NCBI RefSeq assembly: GCF_030247195.1
Contig: NC_080671.1
Span: 67,269,412 to 67,333,411, forward strand
Length of the DNA stretch: 64,000 bases
Source of the DNA: Topomyia yanbarensis
Taxonomy: Eukaryota > Arthropoda > Insecta > Diptera > Culicidae
Reading direction: 5' to 3'
Shown here: piece after piece, positions 45,120 to 56,005 of the stretch
Position numbering within the stretch: the stretch's first letter is position 1
Layout: each line of letters begins with the position of its first letter
Translations under genes and position numbers: made by a program
Notes under the pieces: model-generated
Databases searched by the model: none
Seen by the model: the letters and a program-made list of their open reading frames with translations, nothing else
Told to the model about the DNA's origin: nothing

Positions 45120-46320
45120 TGATCTACTGGCTATAGTCATGGCGGTGGACCTTGCGTACTCAACGGGCCAGTCAGTAGGTGCCGCTTGTGCTTGTCAACG
45201 TCGTCCGGTTTCGCTTTGAGTTCAGTGCAGCAGCCTAGACCGGTTCGCCTGGAGCCGTCTTGCTCCGACGTTTGGCATGATCCCTGCCAGTACGTTAGTT
45301 GTTCTCGCTGCCTTCTCGCATACATAGTAAACATAGAGCTTTAGTGGAACCGATCGTCGATTACCACACCTAGGTGATTTAGCGCGCATCGATGGTATTG
45401 AGTGTCCGCCGACGCTGATCACGACACCTTGATTTTTTTCCGGCAGCACTACCTCCGTCTGGTGGTGAGTCACTTGCAACTTGACATCAACCATCCAGAT
45501 TTCCAGGACGCCAATTGTCCCTGCCGTCAACATCTCCACCTCCTCTAGGGTCTCGACGGTTATTGTCAGGCCAACGTCATCTGCAAAGCCGATGATCTAA
45601 ATTCACCTGGGTAGTTCCAGTGTTAACATTCCATTGTACATTATATTCCAGAGCGTGGGCCAAGTGCCCTGAGGAGTAGTACCGTGGTACAATAGCGTTT
45701 CCTCCTTCTCGTTTGCTTCGGTGCTTTCTCCGCGCTCACGATGACTGTGTCGATGCCGTCCACCGTCGATATCCCTTTCCGGAATCCGAACTGCCTCTGC
45801 TATAGTCCATTCTCACTTTCAGCGTAGGTCGTCAGCCTGTTGAGGATGACCTTTTCCAGAAGTTTACCAAGACATCCAGCAGGCATGTTGGCTGATACGA
45901 TGCTGAATCTCCTTGTGTAGGCATGTAGGCTGACACGATGCTGAATCCCTGGTTTTACAGCGACACTAGCTTCTGGATCTTCCATCTACCCGCGAAGTAG
46001 CCATCGTCCAGGCAATTCTGTAGGATTATCCTGAACTTGTGCGGAAACGCCAGCATCGCGGTCTTCAGTGCCACGTTGGGGATTCCGTTTTCGTAACGGG
46101 AGCTTTCTTCGCATTCACCCCATTTGTCTCTATAGGGAGCTCGTCGTTGGAGATTCGATTGTCACCAGATTATCCCTGTTTACATCAACGGGATCACTAA
46201 GGATGCTGAGCCTTTCGTTCTACCAATACACTCGTTGGATTCTCGACCGCCAGGGCTTCCAACATGCTGAAACCTCTTGCGTTGGTCAGCCTGCTACCCC
46301 ACTCCACGGCCCAAGCGTCA
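45120..46320 (-). mobile_element. R1-type retrotransposon remnant, reverse transcriptase
   Basis: On the - strand, in shifting frames: VDGIDTVIVSAEKAP near 45770; a decayed YADD region (IGFADDVGLTITVETLEEVE) near 45595-45535; QVTHHQTEVVLPEK near 45475; ISVGGHSIPSMRA near 45420; and YVCEKAARTTNVLAGIMPNV near 45320-45270. The order and wording are those of R1-clade ORF2. Frameshifts are frequent; the element is dead. Confidence 0.75.
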
Positions 46321-47229
46321 AAGTATACTAACAACTGGCGTTCGTACGACTAACGAGTCGGTTAGTGCGTCCAGTATCTGATTGTACTGTTCTAGTGTCC
46401 ATCTCGGAGGATCATAGCAGCTACAGACGAATACACCGATGATCCTGACGATCACAAAGCCTTCGTGTGTGTTATCCATCATCTCTTGGACAGGGAAACC
46501 ACCCATTACTTGAATTGCAGCCATCTCTACACCACCCAGTTACCGTTATCGGGAGGAACACGATACACCTCTGAAATAATTGCAACGTCGCCCTTCGTTT
46601 CTGTTGTTGACTGACACAACAGTTGCTGTGCTATTTCGCAATGACTGAGGTTAAGCTGGGCTATCCCAATCATCGTTGGCTTGCCTTCACCTTTTCGTGC
46701 TCTGGACATAAGTAGCATCATTCGTGCAGAGCAGGCACTTCGGTTGCTTTGTGCAGTCACTAGCAATGTGTCCCTTCTCCCCACATTTTCTGCACAGATC
46801 AGATGTGTTTCTCGCCTGATGATTGAAACACACCTGAAACACCTTTCCGTTTGATTAGTGGCTCTAGGTATCAATTGTAATGAGTATACCGACCATCCGA
46901 CTTTGATCTTACCGGTCGACATAAGCTGGTTGCCTGTAGCTGGCGGTAAGTCTATCGCTGCTGCCTGTGTGCCACTATATGCCTTCCTCAACCTGATTGG
47001 CATCTGCTATTTGTCACGTTACATTGCTGTAGTAGCGCTCTTCTCACTTCGTCTTCCGTTGTGATCTCGTCCAGATTTCTGCATTCGACCACCGCTTCTT
47101 GAACTAAAGCTCTCACATTTGCTTCTCCTTCCACCACTTCTGCCACAAGTTCCAGATAGGTCGAGCTCTTGATTAATTGATTCTTCTTCAGCTCAAACAG
47201 AATCTCGCCTTTCTGAGTACGCCTGGTTC
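46320..47229 (-). mobile_element. R1-type remnant: ORF1 C-terminus and start of ORF2 endonuclease
   Basis: From high to low coordinates on the - strand: the end of ORF1 with a decayed zinc-knuckle region (CFRC, CAENVGRRDTL, 46880-46730), then an endonuclease start (IAQLNLSHCEIAQ, VAIISEVYRVPPDNGNWV, 46680-46530), then AAIQVMGGFPVQE, GFVIVRIIGVFVCSCY and PPRWTLEQ down to 46320. Upstream, 47229-47060 gives RTRRTQKGEILFELKK and GEANVRALVQEAVVECRN, the conserved middle of R1 ORF1. Confidence 0.75.
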
Positions 47230-47232
47230 TTA

Positions 47233-48270
47233 GGGACCGTACACTAATTACGTAAGGTATTTTTAGAACATTCCAACCACCCCCTTCCCCCCAGATTGGA
47301 ATTCGTAAGATTTTGACGAACTCCCCCTCCCCCTACATAAGATCTTATCATGATTTTTGTAATTAAAAAATCATATTGTTAATTCATTGAATAAGATAGC
47401 GAAAACGATACTTATAAAATTATTTCAAGAAAATTCATGACAAAATTTAACTGCATTCATCTGTAGTAATTTTATTTGCATCTTAGTAGAACAACTTTTG
47501 GGTAATATTTAGAAAAGCCAATCTTGTCCATATAAGCTGCTTCGCTATATTTCACTTCCTTTGAATCTATTTTCTTGTGATGCAGAGCTCAAAAGAATTT
47601 ATAACCTGTTCTGGCATGAATTTAGTCTGAGCTCCAACTGTGACGATTATCGTACGCATAGTTCCGACATCTTCGAATTTTCTTGAAGTAAAATACAGTT
47701 CACACTCTGGAAATATTCGGGCCACAAGATCTGTCACAATCGCATGACAGAACCTTTTTCGAATACCTTGCGGTTTGAACAAAAAGTATGAATAGAAGGA
47801 TATTGGACCATCAACACGAAGAGTGTCAGTACTTCTTAACTTGTAAGGCATACTGTGACCCCAGTTCCCGAACAGAACAATATGCCACCAAGCGTCAAGA
47901 AATTGATGTAACTGCTCTAACACCATCGACAATTAAGACGCTCCTCACGATGGCAACAATAAACAAAATTACATAATTAATTTAACAATCATATCCTGCT
48001 GTTGCAAAACACTTCGATTCCAGGTCCACCCTTCCTTGGCCATGATGTACAATATGTGCTAATTTTGTTTGATATAGAAAATGTTCATGGCACAAATAAT
48101 AAATAATTCTTGTGTAAAGAATATTTTTTCTTATTGATTTCATTTTCATACTTTTTTATGATATTACGTAAGAAAGAAGAAACCCTCCCTCCCCCTCAGA
48201 TAATAATTTGTAAGATATTTTGAAACTCCCCCTCCCCTCATATGCCTTTACGTAATTAGTGTATGGCCCC
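47233..48270. mobile_element. PIF/Harbinger-type DNA element, 1038 bp, TTA target duplication
   Basis: The left terminus GGGACCGTACACTAATTACG, continuing TAA, and the right terminus (reverse complement) GGGGCCATACACTAATTACG, continuing TAA, differ at only two positions. TTA flanks both sides (47230-47232, 48271-48273). A 3-bp TWA target and GG-starting termini are typical of PIF/Harbinger. Inside each end is a C-rich tract with the words CGTAAGATTTTGACG / TGTAAGATATTTTGA and CTCCCCCTCCCC. No transposase is recognisable. A 121-codon frame (47932-47567, - strand) is unassigned. Confidence 0.85.
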
Positions 48271-48273
48271 TTA

Positions 48274-48950
48274 CTACATTGTCCTCCAGCTCCTTCAGCT
48301 TGGGACCCTCTCTCACCCTTTTTGAGGATCGCAGCGTACGTCACGCCGTCGTTTGCTTTGACGACTAGAGCGTCTCTCATACACCTCTCCTGGTGCGGCC
48401 GATGGTCTTCTTTCTATCCATTTCTTATTGTTTTTCATCCTCTCTTCTACGGTTTCTACGATTTGCCATCTACTCTCAATTTGTCTGCTGTTTCACTATC
48501 TTTTGCCAACCTTGCTCTTTTCACAGAATGGGAATACCCGTCAACCTTCGGCGTCTCATAGGCTTTACTTCACTATCTCCGTGGTCATCATTCTCTTTTC
48601 AGCGTTTTCAGTATTCTCCAGTAACGGCATTGCCTCGCTACTGCTACGGCAGATTTGATGCTAATCACTTGATCCCTGATCTGTCCGTCACGTCGTCCCT
48701 GCTTTTCGCGCGTTTGTAGACTTTTATGATTTTTGCCTCAGTTTCGTCACTTTAGGCTGGTCTTTTTGGGTAACACACCTGAAACCTTAGCTTTCTTTGG
48801 CGACCTATTGCTTTGTCACTGCTCGTGCTTGGTATGGCCTCCCTGGGCTGCTCTCACTGCTGTTGCGGTTGCATATGCTGTTGCCCTTGGTCGTTTTGCT
48901 GGGTCGGCGGCCTCGTTAGTTCATTTTTGGTGAACGGGTTCACCACACTT
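48274..48950 (-). mobile_element. R1-type remnant: N-terminal and middle part of ORF1
   Basis: Continues the R1 ORF1 across the Harbinger-type insertion. DALVVKANDGVTYAAILKK is followed, after one extra G near 48325, by the frame KLKELEDNVV, which would run straight into RTRRTQKG at 47229. Upstream text is rich in Gln, Ser, Lys and Arg, as R1 ORF1 N-termini are, but is broken by stops. Confidence 0.7.
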
Positions 48951-48954
48951 GCTT

Positions 48955-50715
48955 AGTTAGATTTTTTTTAAATTTTTGTTGTTTTGTCTTCTTCCATGCT
49001 CTTTGGGTCACAACTTCAAGCCGCTATCTACGCCCGTAATAAGTAGTCGCCTCATATGATTTCATAGTTATTTTGCGAACAGTGAAGTCGCATGTAAAGG
49101 ATGATGCGGTCTTTCATGGGGTACCGCGTTCAGAGCCGGCGCTAGTCAGGAACGTTCAACTAGCCTATTTACCGGGTTTCGAGCGTACTTGGAGATCTGC
49201 CAAAGTTTCAACGGGACGGGGGGTAGCTAGTAGCATTAGCTCACATGCCGTTTCGGGAAAGTGTATCCATCCTAGGGTAAAAGAATGGCTGTCGTTTGTC
49301 GGTCAATTTCGAATAAATCGTTATTCTCAGCCATGTTTTGCCGACAGTTGGATTATTTATGATAAAATCTTTAGCGGAAGAGGCGCCGCTTCGACGGAGC
49401 TTCTTTCGGATTTATGTGGGTTTTCACAGAGGTTCTGCAGAGCCCAACATTGCTTACCCCATTATGTCCTAACAAGACTCCCCAACTCGCAATAAATCCC
49501 GGGGGTGCGGGGTCGTGACGCCCTGAACTCTTGTCCTGAACTCCTTCTGCCCATGTGTATGTATGTGTGCATGTTTCTAAAATGTTACTCATTTTTCTTA
49601 AAGATGACTGGACCGATTTGCTCAATCTTAGTCTCATGGAAGGTACAACCTTCCCATCGGCTGCTATTGAACTTTGTGTCGATCGGAATTCCGGTTCCAA
49701 GTTAAAGAGCGCGACCACAAAGCAATTTCCAAAGAAACTGGTACCATTAAAATAACGCAAAACTTCTTAAAATGGCTGCAAAATTATTTGGATTTTACAG
49801 TCTAGATCACTAATGACAAACCACAGTCGATTTGATCACATTGGCCACCTCCGAGGATTCCTGAGTCCACAGAAGCTGGAACTATGCAAGCGGAGAGGGA
49901 GTAAAAGGAAAATTAAAACATCCAATTTGTATTGTTGATGCCAAAGCAGACCTATTGATAATTTCTCTATTAGAACGGTGAAGGAGTCGCGATGTTTCGG
50001 AACGAAATGTAAAACACAATTTTTGCGATTATAAAAAACTGGCGGATCTTGCGGTTGCGGTCTTTTCCACCTTCTATTTTGTTTGCTACTTTTCTGACTC
50101 AATCAGTAATCTAGACTGTCTCACCATAAACAATGTGTTCAATAATTATTTAACGCACAGAGTGTAAAAACATTTTTTTTATGGTTCAAACTTATAAATT
50201 TAGACGATTATATTTATGTACTGCATTTGGCGCCAACACCCCCTCCCTCTTAACCATATCATCTGTATACCAATACTATATCACCAGGTATACAGGTATT
50301 CCAAAATAAACTGGGGCTGATTCGGTTGTGGGTTACTCACCCCAGCCTGTCAAAATATGGTAGCAGGAAGACAATATTGAACTAATACTGAGATAGCTAA
50401 TTCAAAATTATAGTTTTTTGTTCCAAATGTTTCACCGTCGACACGCAGCTCATTACGTTCGTGGCTGGCGAGCTATTGTGTATAGGTGCAAAATGTACTA
50501 AGAATGCAATAGATACTCCCACAATTATATTAATCCCAATCATGGAGTAATGGTTTAGAGAAATAACAAAAGCACAATTGCACAACTAGGTGGATTAAAA
50601 TAAGTTTTTCAATTGATTATTGCCGTGTTCCGTTTTAAATTATGATCACTAGTTCTGTTTTAAATTATGATCATGATTTACAAAACAAATCCGACATTGA
50701 TTCCACATAACAATA
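48955..50715. other. No gene; possible R1 5' flank and dispersed-repeat text
   Basis: 49000-49500 is moderately GC-rich and may be the 5' part of the R1 copy, but I cannot prove it. 49540-49860 resembles 40200-40620. From 49870 on, AT-rich DNA without features. Open frames of up to 140 codons have no recognisable content. Confidence 0.35.
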
Positions 50716-50719
50716 TTTG

Positions 50720-50830
50720 TAGTGGTCAGTAGGATCGTAGCACTAGTCCTGCAATTGTTTTGTACACGGTATACTAAGAAGATTGTTGACATAGTATGTC
50801 AAGTTCCGCAATGAAATGTAGTACCAGTGT
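50720..50830 (+). repeat. SINE-like remnant
   Basis: GGATCGTAGCACTAGTCCTG, then CAATTGTTTTGTACAC matches the body of the SINE-like sequence at 1012-1205 (GGATCGTAGCACTACCCACG). The tRNA-like head is missing. Confidence 0.4.
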
Positions 50831-50834
50831 TTGC

Positions 50835-51325
50835 TTTATTACAAAATTTAAAAGTCAATGCTAGTAATTTAACTAAATCAATACTCCTATTAATAATTAT
50901 TACGAGAAAATTTTATTAAATTGATGACCATTCGAAAACCTACATTCTCGAGTTGCGGCCAAACAAATAATTTGCTAGGAAATTAGATTTACCCTTCAGT
51001 AAACGAAACCCTTTCTGGAAATTATGCAAAGTACTCAGGAGGTCTCAGAAATTAATTCCAGTTTGATAAAAGATAAAATAAAATCAACAATTGTCTGATG
51101 ATGAGTTCGAAGCAAACTTAGGAAAATTTCTTTGACATTGTGCGTAACAACCTGTACAAAATCATACGAGTACGCATTCGTTCTTACCTGATCTATAAAT
51201 GTTTGAAATTAGCATTTTATTTTGAAAAATGGACTTTTTTAGATTTTTTTTTGTGGGCTCAATACCCAACAATATGATCAAAGTAGCTCAATTATTAGGT
51301 GCCAGTCTTCCGTGTTTGATTTGAA
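50835..51325. other. No gene seen
   Basis: AT-rich sequence between the SINE-like remnant and the inner end of the right inverted-repeat arm. Confidence 0.45.
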
Positions 51326-51326
51326 A

Positions 51327-51429
51327 AGGATTCAAAGAGTAAAATAATACTTAGAACATGTTTGTTTAAATGAAATTGATTTAGAATTTCGTAGAGCATT
51401 TTGCAGGTTCACTTCGAATAACAAAAAAA
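51327..51429 (-). repeat. Inner extension of the right inverted-repeat arm
   Basis: Reverse complement of 40094-40197, with about five differences in 100 bp. It is separated from the rest of the right arm by the ORF1-bearing insertion at 51430-52687. Confidence 0.8.
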
Positions 51430-52702
51430 TACATCAGATATCAGATCAGATTTATTTGATTTATTTGAAACGGCTCAATGCGTTAGCACAACTGAGCCGT
51501 GGGTCTTTTAATTTTTTACAATAACTTAAAAAAAATGCTATGAATGTCGGTCTTCCAGATCTTGTTGACGCAGTTTGCTGCTGCGTGTTGAGATCCTTTT
51601 CCTTGGCGGTGAAGTCGCTTGGGAGTTCATTCAGTCTGCCTTCTCTCGCGTTATCGTTCTTGTCTATGTCATCATCGGTACTGCTTTCTTGCTGTTCACG
51701 ATAGGCTCTTATTTGTTTCTTTTTCTTACGGGTCGCTGTTGTAAATCCGTCTTCATCGTTATTTGCTTCTTTATTGGCGATGCTAGTTGTTGGTTTGGGA
51801 GCGGTAGTCGTGGTTGTACCTGCTTTATTGGTTAATTGGATCGTTGTTTTTGGTTTATATGAAGGTGTCGGTGGCTGCTTGTTAGAGTTGGCTGTAGTAG
51901 CTTTAGATTGGTTGCTTCCGCGCATGTTTTTCCGTAGTGGGCTGTATGGTTACAGAATTGGCATGTTGGTGTCTGCCCGGGATATGTGATTAGCGTTGTT
52001 TGCTTATAGGTCACTCCATCTTTCGGAGATTTGCATTCGATAGTCATGTAAGAAAGTATTGGTTTAGTCACTCGCATCCTCACAATACGAACGCCGTTGG
52101 GAATGCCGGTGCAAAAAATTCTCCAGGTGTCATTCGTAATAGATTCTGCTTCTCCATATTGCGACATGATTTGTTTGATGTAATCTTTCTAAGTGCGCGG
52201 GGCCAAATCATGAATACGTACGTCCACCATGTCGTTTTCCATATGCACCGGGATCTTGATTCTGGTGTTATTAAACTCGACCTCGCGTTGCATGTTGTTC
52301 TTTTCAATGAAGTTTTCTGCCTTTGCTAAACTTCTAAACGTGATCAAAACACACTTTTTAACGTGATGTAGCTGAATGTACGTAACTTCAGCGAAATTAT
52401 GCTCCATTTTATCTTTAATTATTTGCTCCACTTCCTGAACTGTGGGTCTAACACGAGTTTTATTAAAGTTGATCGAAATCGTGTTATCCCGTAGCACGGG
52501 CACTTTTGTTTCATTTGGCAAACTCATTTCACTCCGCAGCCGGGGGTAACAATACAATATTGTTTGTGCACTGATATGATATGGACTGCTTGTGCGATAG
52601 GCACCGATCGGCTTGTAGGGAGAATTGACTGTTTCACTTGTGCGAGTCGATTTTTAGCTTCTACTCAGGACGAGATGTGAAGACAAACTGATATCTGATG
52701 TA
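51430..52702 (-). mobile_element. ORF1-only retroelement insertion in the right arm
   Basis: Inserted relative to the left arm. On the - strand, 52557-51461 encodes one gag-like ORF1 broken into three pieces. An in-frame TAG at about 52191 separates the first (MSLPNETKVPVLRDN...) from the second (MSQYGEAESITNDTW...). A frameshift just after the zinc knuckle CQFCNHTAHYGKTC separates the second from the third, which is rich in Thr, Lys and Asn. About 365 residues could be encoded. No ORF2 (endonuclease or RT) is present, so it is non-autonomous or truncated. A short AAATAAATCAAATAAAT tail ends the element. The borders carry a 15-bp inverted repeat, TACATCAGATATCAG / CTGATATCTGATGTA, rather than a simple direct duplication. 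Confidence 0.7.
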
Positions 52703-54038
52703 TGAACTCGTAAACCTTGATTTCACAAATATCGATACAATAACCAAAAAATGCGAAGAAAGTTCCCCGAAGGTAATACATATCTATAACTAAACAATCT
52801 GGCGAAAGTTTCATTGTCTTCCTAAATTTAGTGTGGAACGGATGTGTATTGTCAGTATTTTGTTACATTCTTCATATATTACCATTATCTTCGATCATAT
52901 TTATAATATGTACATAAGTTCATTACATTTATTTTCAATGTATTAATTGCATTTTTATTCGTTCCATACTTTTCATTCATATTCACAGATTACAAACAGT
53001 TTCAAAAAACTGTGAACCTGTCAGACATGCCTGAAGCACCAACTAACTTGTGCTGTGTTGGTCTAGACCATGTTATAAGAATATCTATGCACAAAATGTT
53101 TATAGAAACTTCAATCTACATTTTGGAGACATGTTATCGAAAACCATCTATCTGCTGTTATAAAATAAACATATCATAAAATTAAATTCATATTCCTTAT
53201 CAATTCAGTTGCAAAATTTATTTTAGTTAGCAGATTATTTGTAGTAAAGCAGAAGTAGCATTTCTAATAAAACACTGTTGCATGCATTTTAGTTAGGAGG
53301 CTTTTTATATCACTACAAAATTTACATAATACATTTCTAATTCATAATAATAACATTCCGGCGCCAGTCATGCTAGTGCCCCGAGTGCACCACGTTGAGA
53401 AACTCTAGCGAAATCATCTTTGAGCAACGGCGGCTGCTCGTTTAGTGTACCACTAATGGGACTTCTGCGAGGATAAAATAAAACTTGTAGTATTTTCTGT
53501 AAAAAATCAATTTATTCAAAATACATTTGTATAACATGGCCAATGTCAACTGGTCTGATTATCGGGAAATGAGTTCGAATAATTTAAAAGTCAACAGGAG
53601 CACGTGGGATTTCATTTCGTTTGCACACCAACCAAGCATGGGTAAAATGACGGCAACAGTGTAAAATTTTTAATCCGCAGCGGCGCAAGTATGATTTTTC
53701 TAAATATGATTTAATGTACGGCAAAATGTACATATCTCCGAAACGGTGCTTCGATTCTATGTAATGTAAGCGGTGAAAATGTTCCTTATAAAATTCTCAA
53801 CAAATGTATGTAAATAAAAAGTAGTACTTGCATAGGAAATATAAGAGAAATTTGAAAATCAAAGCTTTGCCGGTACACCATTCGAACAAAACACCAAATT
53901 TCGCAACTTAAAAAATACTAAAATGTAGCTTAGACGATGCTCGAGTTTTGTATGTTTTCTTTTTTTCGAAATTTTTCACCAGCGATTTTAAAAAAATCGG
54001 CAAAGCCCCGCGCGCAATTCCATTAAGTTTCCCCTTAA
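52688..54038 (-). repeat. Long inverted repeat, right arm
   Basis: Exact-length reverse complement of 38737-40087 (1351 bp each). Sample blocks at 53051-53110, 53595-53655 and 53776-53835 are identical to their partners. The outer edge ends at AAGTTTCCCCTTAA. Confidence 0.92.
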
Positions 54039-54097
54039 TACTACACCTCCTCAAGGAAATGCCCGTTTGCAGCTCAGAATATACACTCAGGTTTTTT

Positions 54098-54485
54098 TTA
54101 CGCGGGGGATACAGGCCGCGTAAATGAAAACCGCGTAAATGAAAACCGCGTAAATTTCAAAATCCGCGTAAATGAAGACCACTTAAATTTAAGAATCCGC
54201 GTTAAAGGGAACCTCGTTGATGGATACCGCGTAAATTTCGAAATCCGCGTAAAAGAAAACCGCGCAAATTTCAAAATCCGCGTAAATGAAGACCACTTAA
54301 ATTTAAGAATCCGCGTTAAAGGGAACCTCGTTGATGGATACCGCGTAAATTTCAAAATCCGCGTAAATGAAAACCGCGTAAATTTCAAAATCCGCGTAAA
54401 TGAAAACCGCGTAAATTTGAAAATCCGCGTAAAAAAAAACCGCGTGAAAAAATACCGCGCAAAAATACAGCGTAAAAAAAACTTG
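54098..54485. repeat. CGCGTAAAT minisatellite
   Basis: About 390 bp built from CCGCGTAAAT units alternating with TTCAAAAT and GAAAA spacers (basic period about 33 bp). A higher-order module containing GACCACTTAAATTTAAGAAT and GGGAACCTCGTTGATGGATA appears twice, 113 bp apart. The 140-codon open frame on the - strand is a by-product of the repeat. Confidence 0.85.
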
Positions 54486-56005
54486 AATGTACTATCAGAA
54501 CGTAAGAGGACTACACACAAAGATTGATAAGTTGTTCGTAGCTATATCTGACGCAGAAAACGATGTCATTGTCCTGACAGATACATGGGTGAATGACGAA
54601 ATCAACTCACTGCAGACCTAGATATACGGTCTATCGTAACGATCGTGATCCAATCATTACTGGTAAAAAGGGGCGGTGGACTACTCATCGCTGTTTCTAA
54701 TCTGTTAGATTCCAAACAAAAGAATTTTCACATTAACCGTCTAGAACAACTGTGGGTGAATATTAATAGCCACGGTACTAGCACATGTATATCTCACTTC
54801 GGACTCCGCGGATAATATAAACGTTATTTAGAAGAAGATAACTAACAGACGAGGGGTGGGCGTAGCGTAGTTGGTAAATCGATTGCCTTGTACGCAGCGC
54901 ACCTGGGTTCGAGTTCCGACCCCGCACATAGGGTTAGAAATTTTTCATAAGAGATTCTTCTGACCCGAAGAGGCGAATGACCTTAAGGTTAAAACCTCTA
55001 TAATCGAACTAAAAAAAAAAAACTAACAGACGAAATCGCACGTTGGATTTTCTATGCATAAATAAAGTATCATACATGAACTAGCATGTGTACAAAGCAG
55101 ACGAGTCGCTTATTGAAGTAGACTCACATCACCACTCACTTCATATTTTACTTGAGCAGACCTGTCCTCAAGAGGTTATCTTTGATGAGATGCTTGAAGA
55201 GTTGAAGTTCAACTTCTCGAAAACCAATTGCTCTAGAAATAACGTACTGCAAACCGTCGATTGGGTGACCTCGCTCAATAGCGTTACCGATGTAAATTTC
55301 GCAGTAGAGAAGTTTTCGTCTATCCTCACACGACTGTTCAATATATATGTCCTGGCACCGGGTCCTAGGCCGAAACCACTTTGGTCCAATCAAAGATATC
55401 GAGAGCTTAAGCGGTTGAGAGTAGCCGCGCTTCGGCACTATACTAATCGACGGCATCCCAACACAAAGCGGGAGTTCATTTATACCAGCAACAATTACAA
55501 AGCCTATAACCGCTTTCTCTACCCCCGATACTTGCTACTAACTCAATATGATCTTGAGCGAAATCCTAAACGTTTCTTGTCTTTTGCAAACAGCAAACAA
55601 AAGGAGTGCACGCTTACTTCTAGCATGACTTTAGCAAACGAAAGAGTTAACACAATCAGTGCCGTTTGCAATCTGTTTGCAACACATTTTCGAGTGCATT
55701 TGAAACAGTTCTGACAACTAGAGTTCGTGATATGCCTTCGTAACATAAGTTTTTCTGATGAAACTATTGTTTCTGGCATTGTAAAGATGAAACCCGCAAC
55801 ATCACTTGGACCCGACGAAACTCTTGCCATTATCTTGGAAAATGCGTCAGTGCACTCGCTACTTCTCTAAAGCTAATCTTAAATCAATCGTTACCGCAAG
55901 CGACGTTTCCTCTGTGTTGAAAAAGTCGGTTATGTTTCCCGTCTTTTAAAAGGCGAGAAGCAGGATGTAGCAAATTATTGACGCATATCCACTGAACAAC
56001 ACCTC
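54485..56005 (+). mobile_element. Jockey-type non-LTR remnant: endonuclease to RT start
   Basis: Translates, with frameshifts, as an endonuclease start (MYYQNVRGLHTKIDKL, then VIVLTDTWVNDEI, GGGLLIAVS near 54680). After the SINE interruption, an open frame of 208 codons (55088-55714) corresponds to the linker between endonuclease and reverse transcriptase (PLWSNQRYRELKRLRVAALR). The start of the reverse transcriptase follows (IVKMKPATSLGPDE near 55780, a decayed FKRREAGCSKL block near 55940). It ends at about 56005 without the catalytic RT core. The sub-clade is uncertain. Confidence 0.75.
54853..55020 (+). mobile_element. tRNA-derived SINE (Feilai-like), 13-bp target duplication
   Basis: The head has Pol III boxes: A-box TAGCGTAGTTGGT region and B-box GGTTCGAGTTCC. 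The body reads GGGTTAGAAATTTTTC ... CGAAGAGGCGAATGACC ... AAAACCTCTATAATCGAA, and the tail is A-rich. AACTAACAGACGA flanks both sides (54840-54852, 55021-55033). It is inserted in the Jockey-type remnant. The head is tRNA-like but the acceptor end is absent, so it is not a tRNA gene. Confidence 0.92.

Noticed and set aside
54098..54485. CRISPR-like array
   Set aside because: Short regular repeats, but the spacers are themselves repeats, and the sequence context is a eukaryotic genome.
54098..54520. 140-codon repetitive protein on the - strand
   Set aside because: The FTR(I/F)LKFTRFS pattern is simply the translation of the CGCGTAAAT minisatellite.
54853..54935. tRNA gene
   Set aside because: A- and B-box-like sequences are present, but there is no acceptor stem, the sequence runs into a SINE body with an A tail, and a target duplication flanks it.
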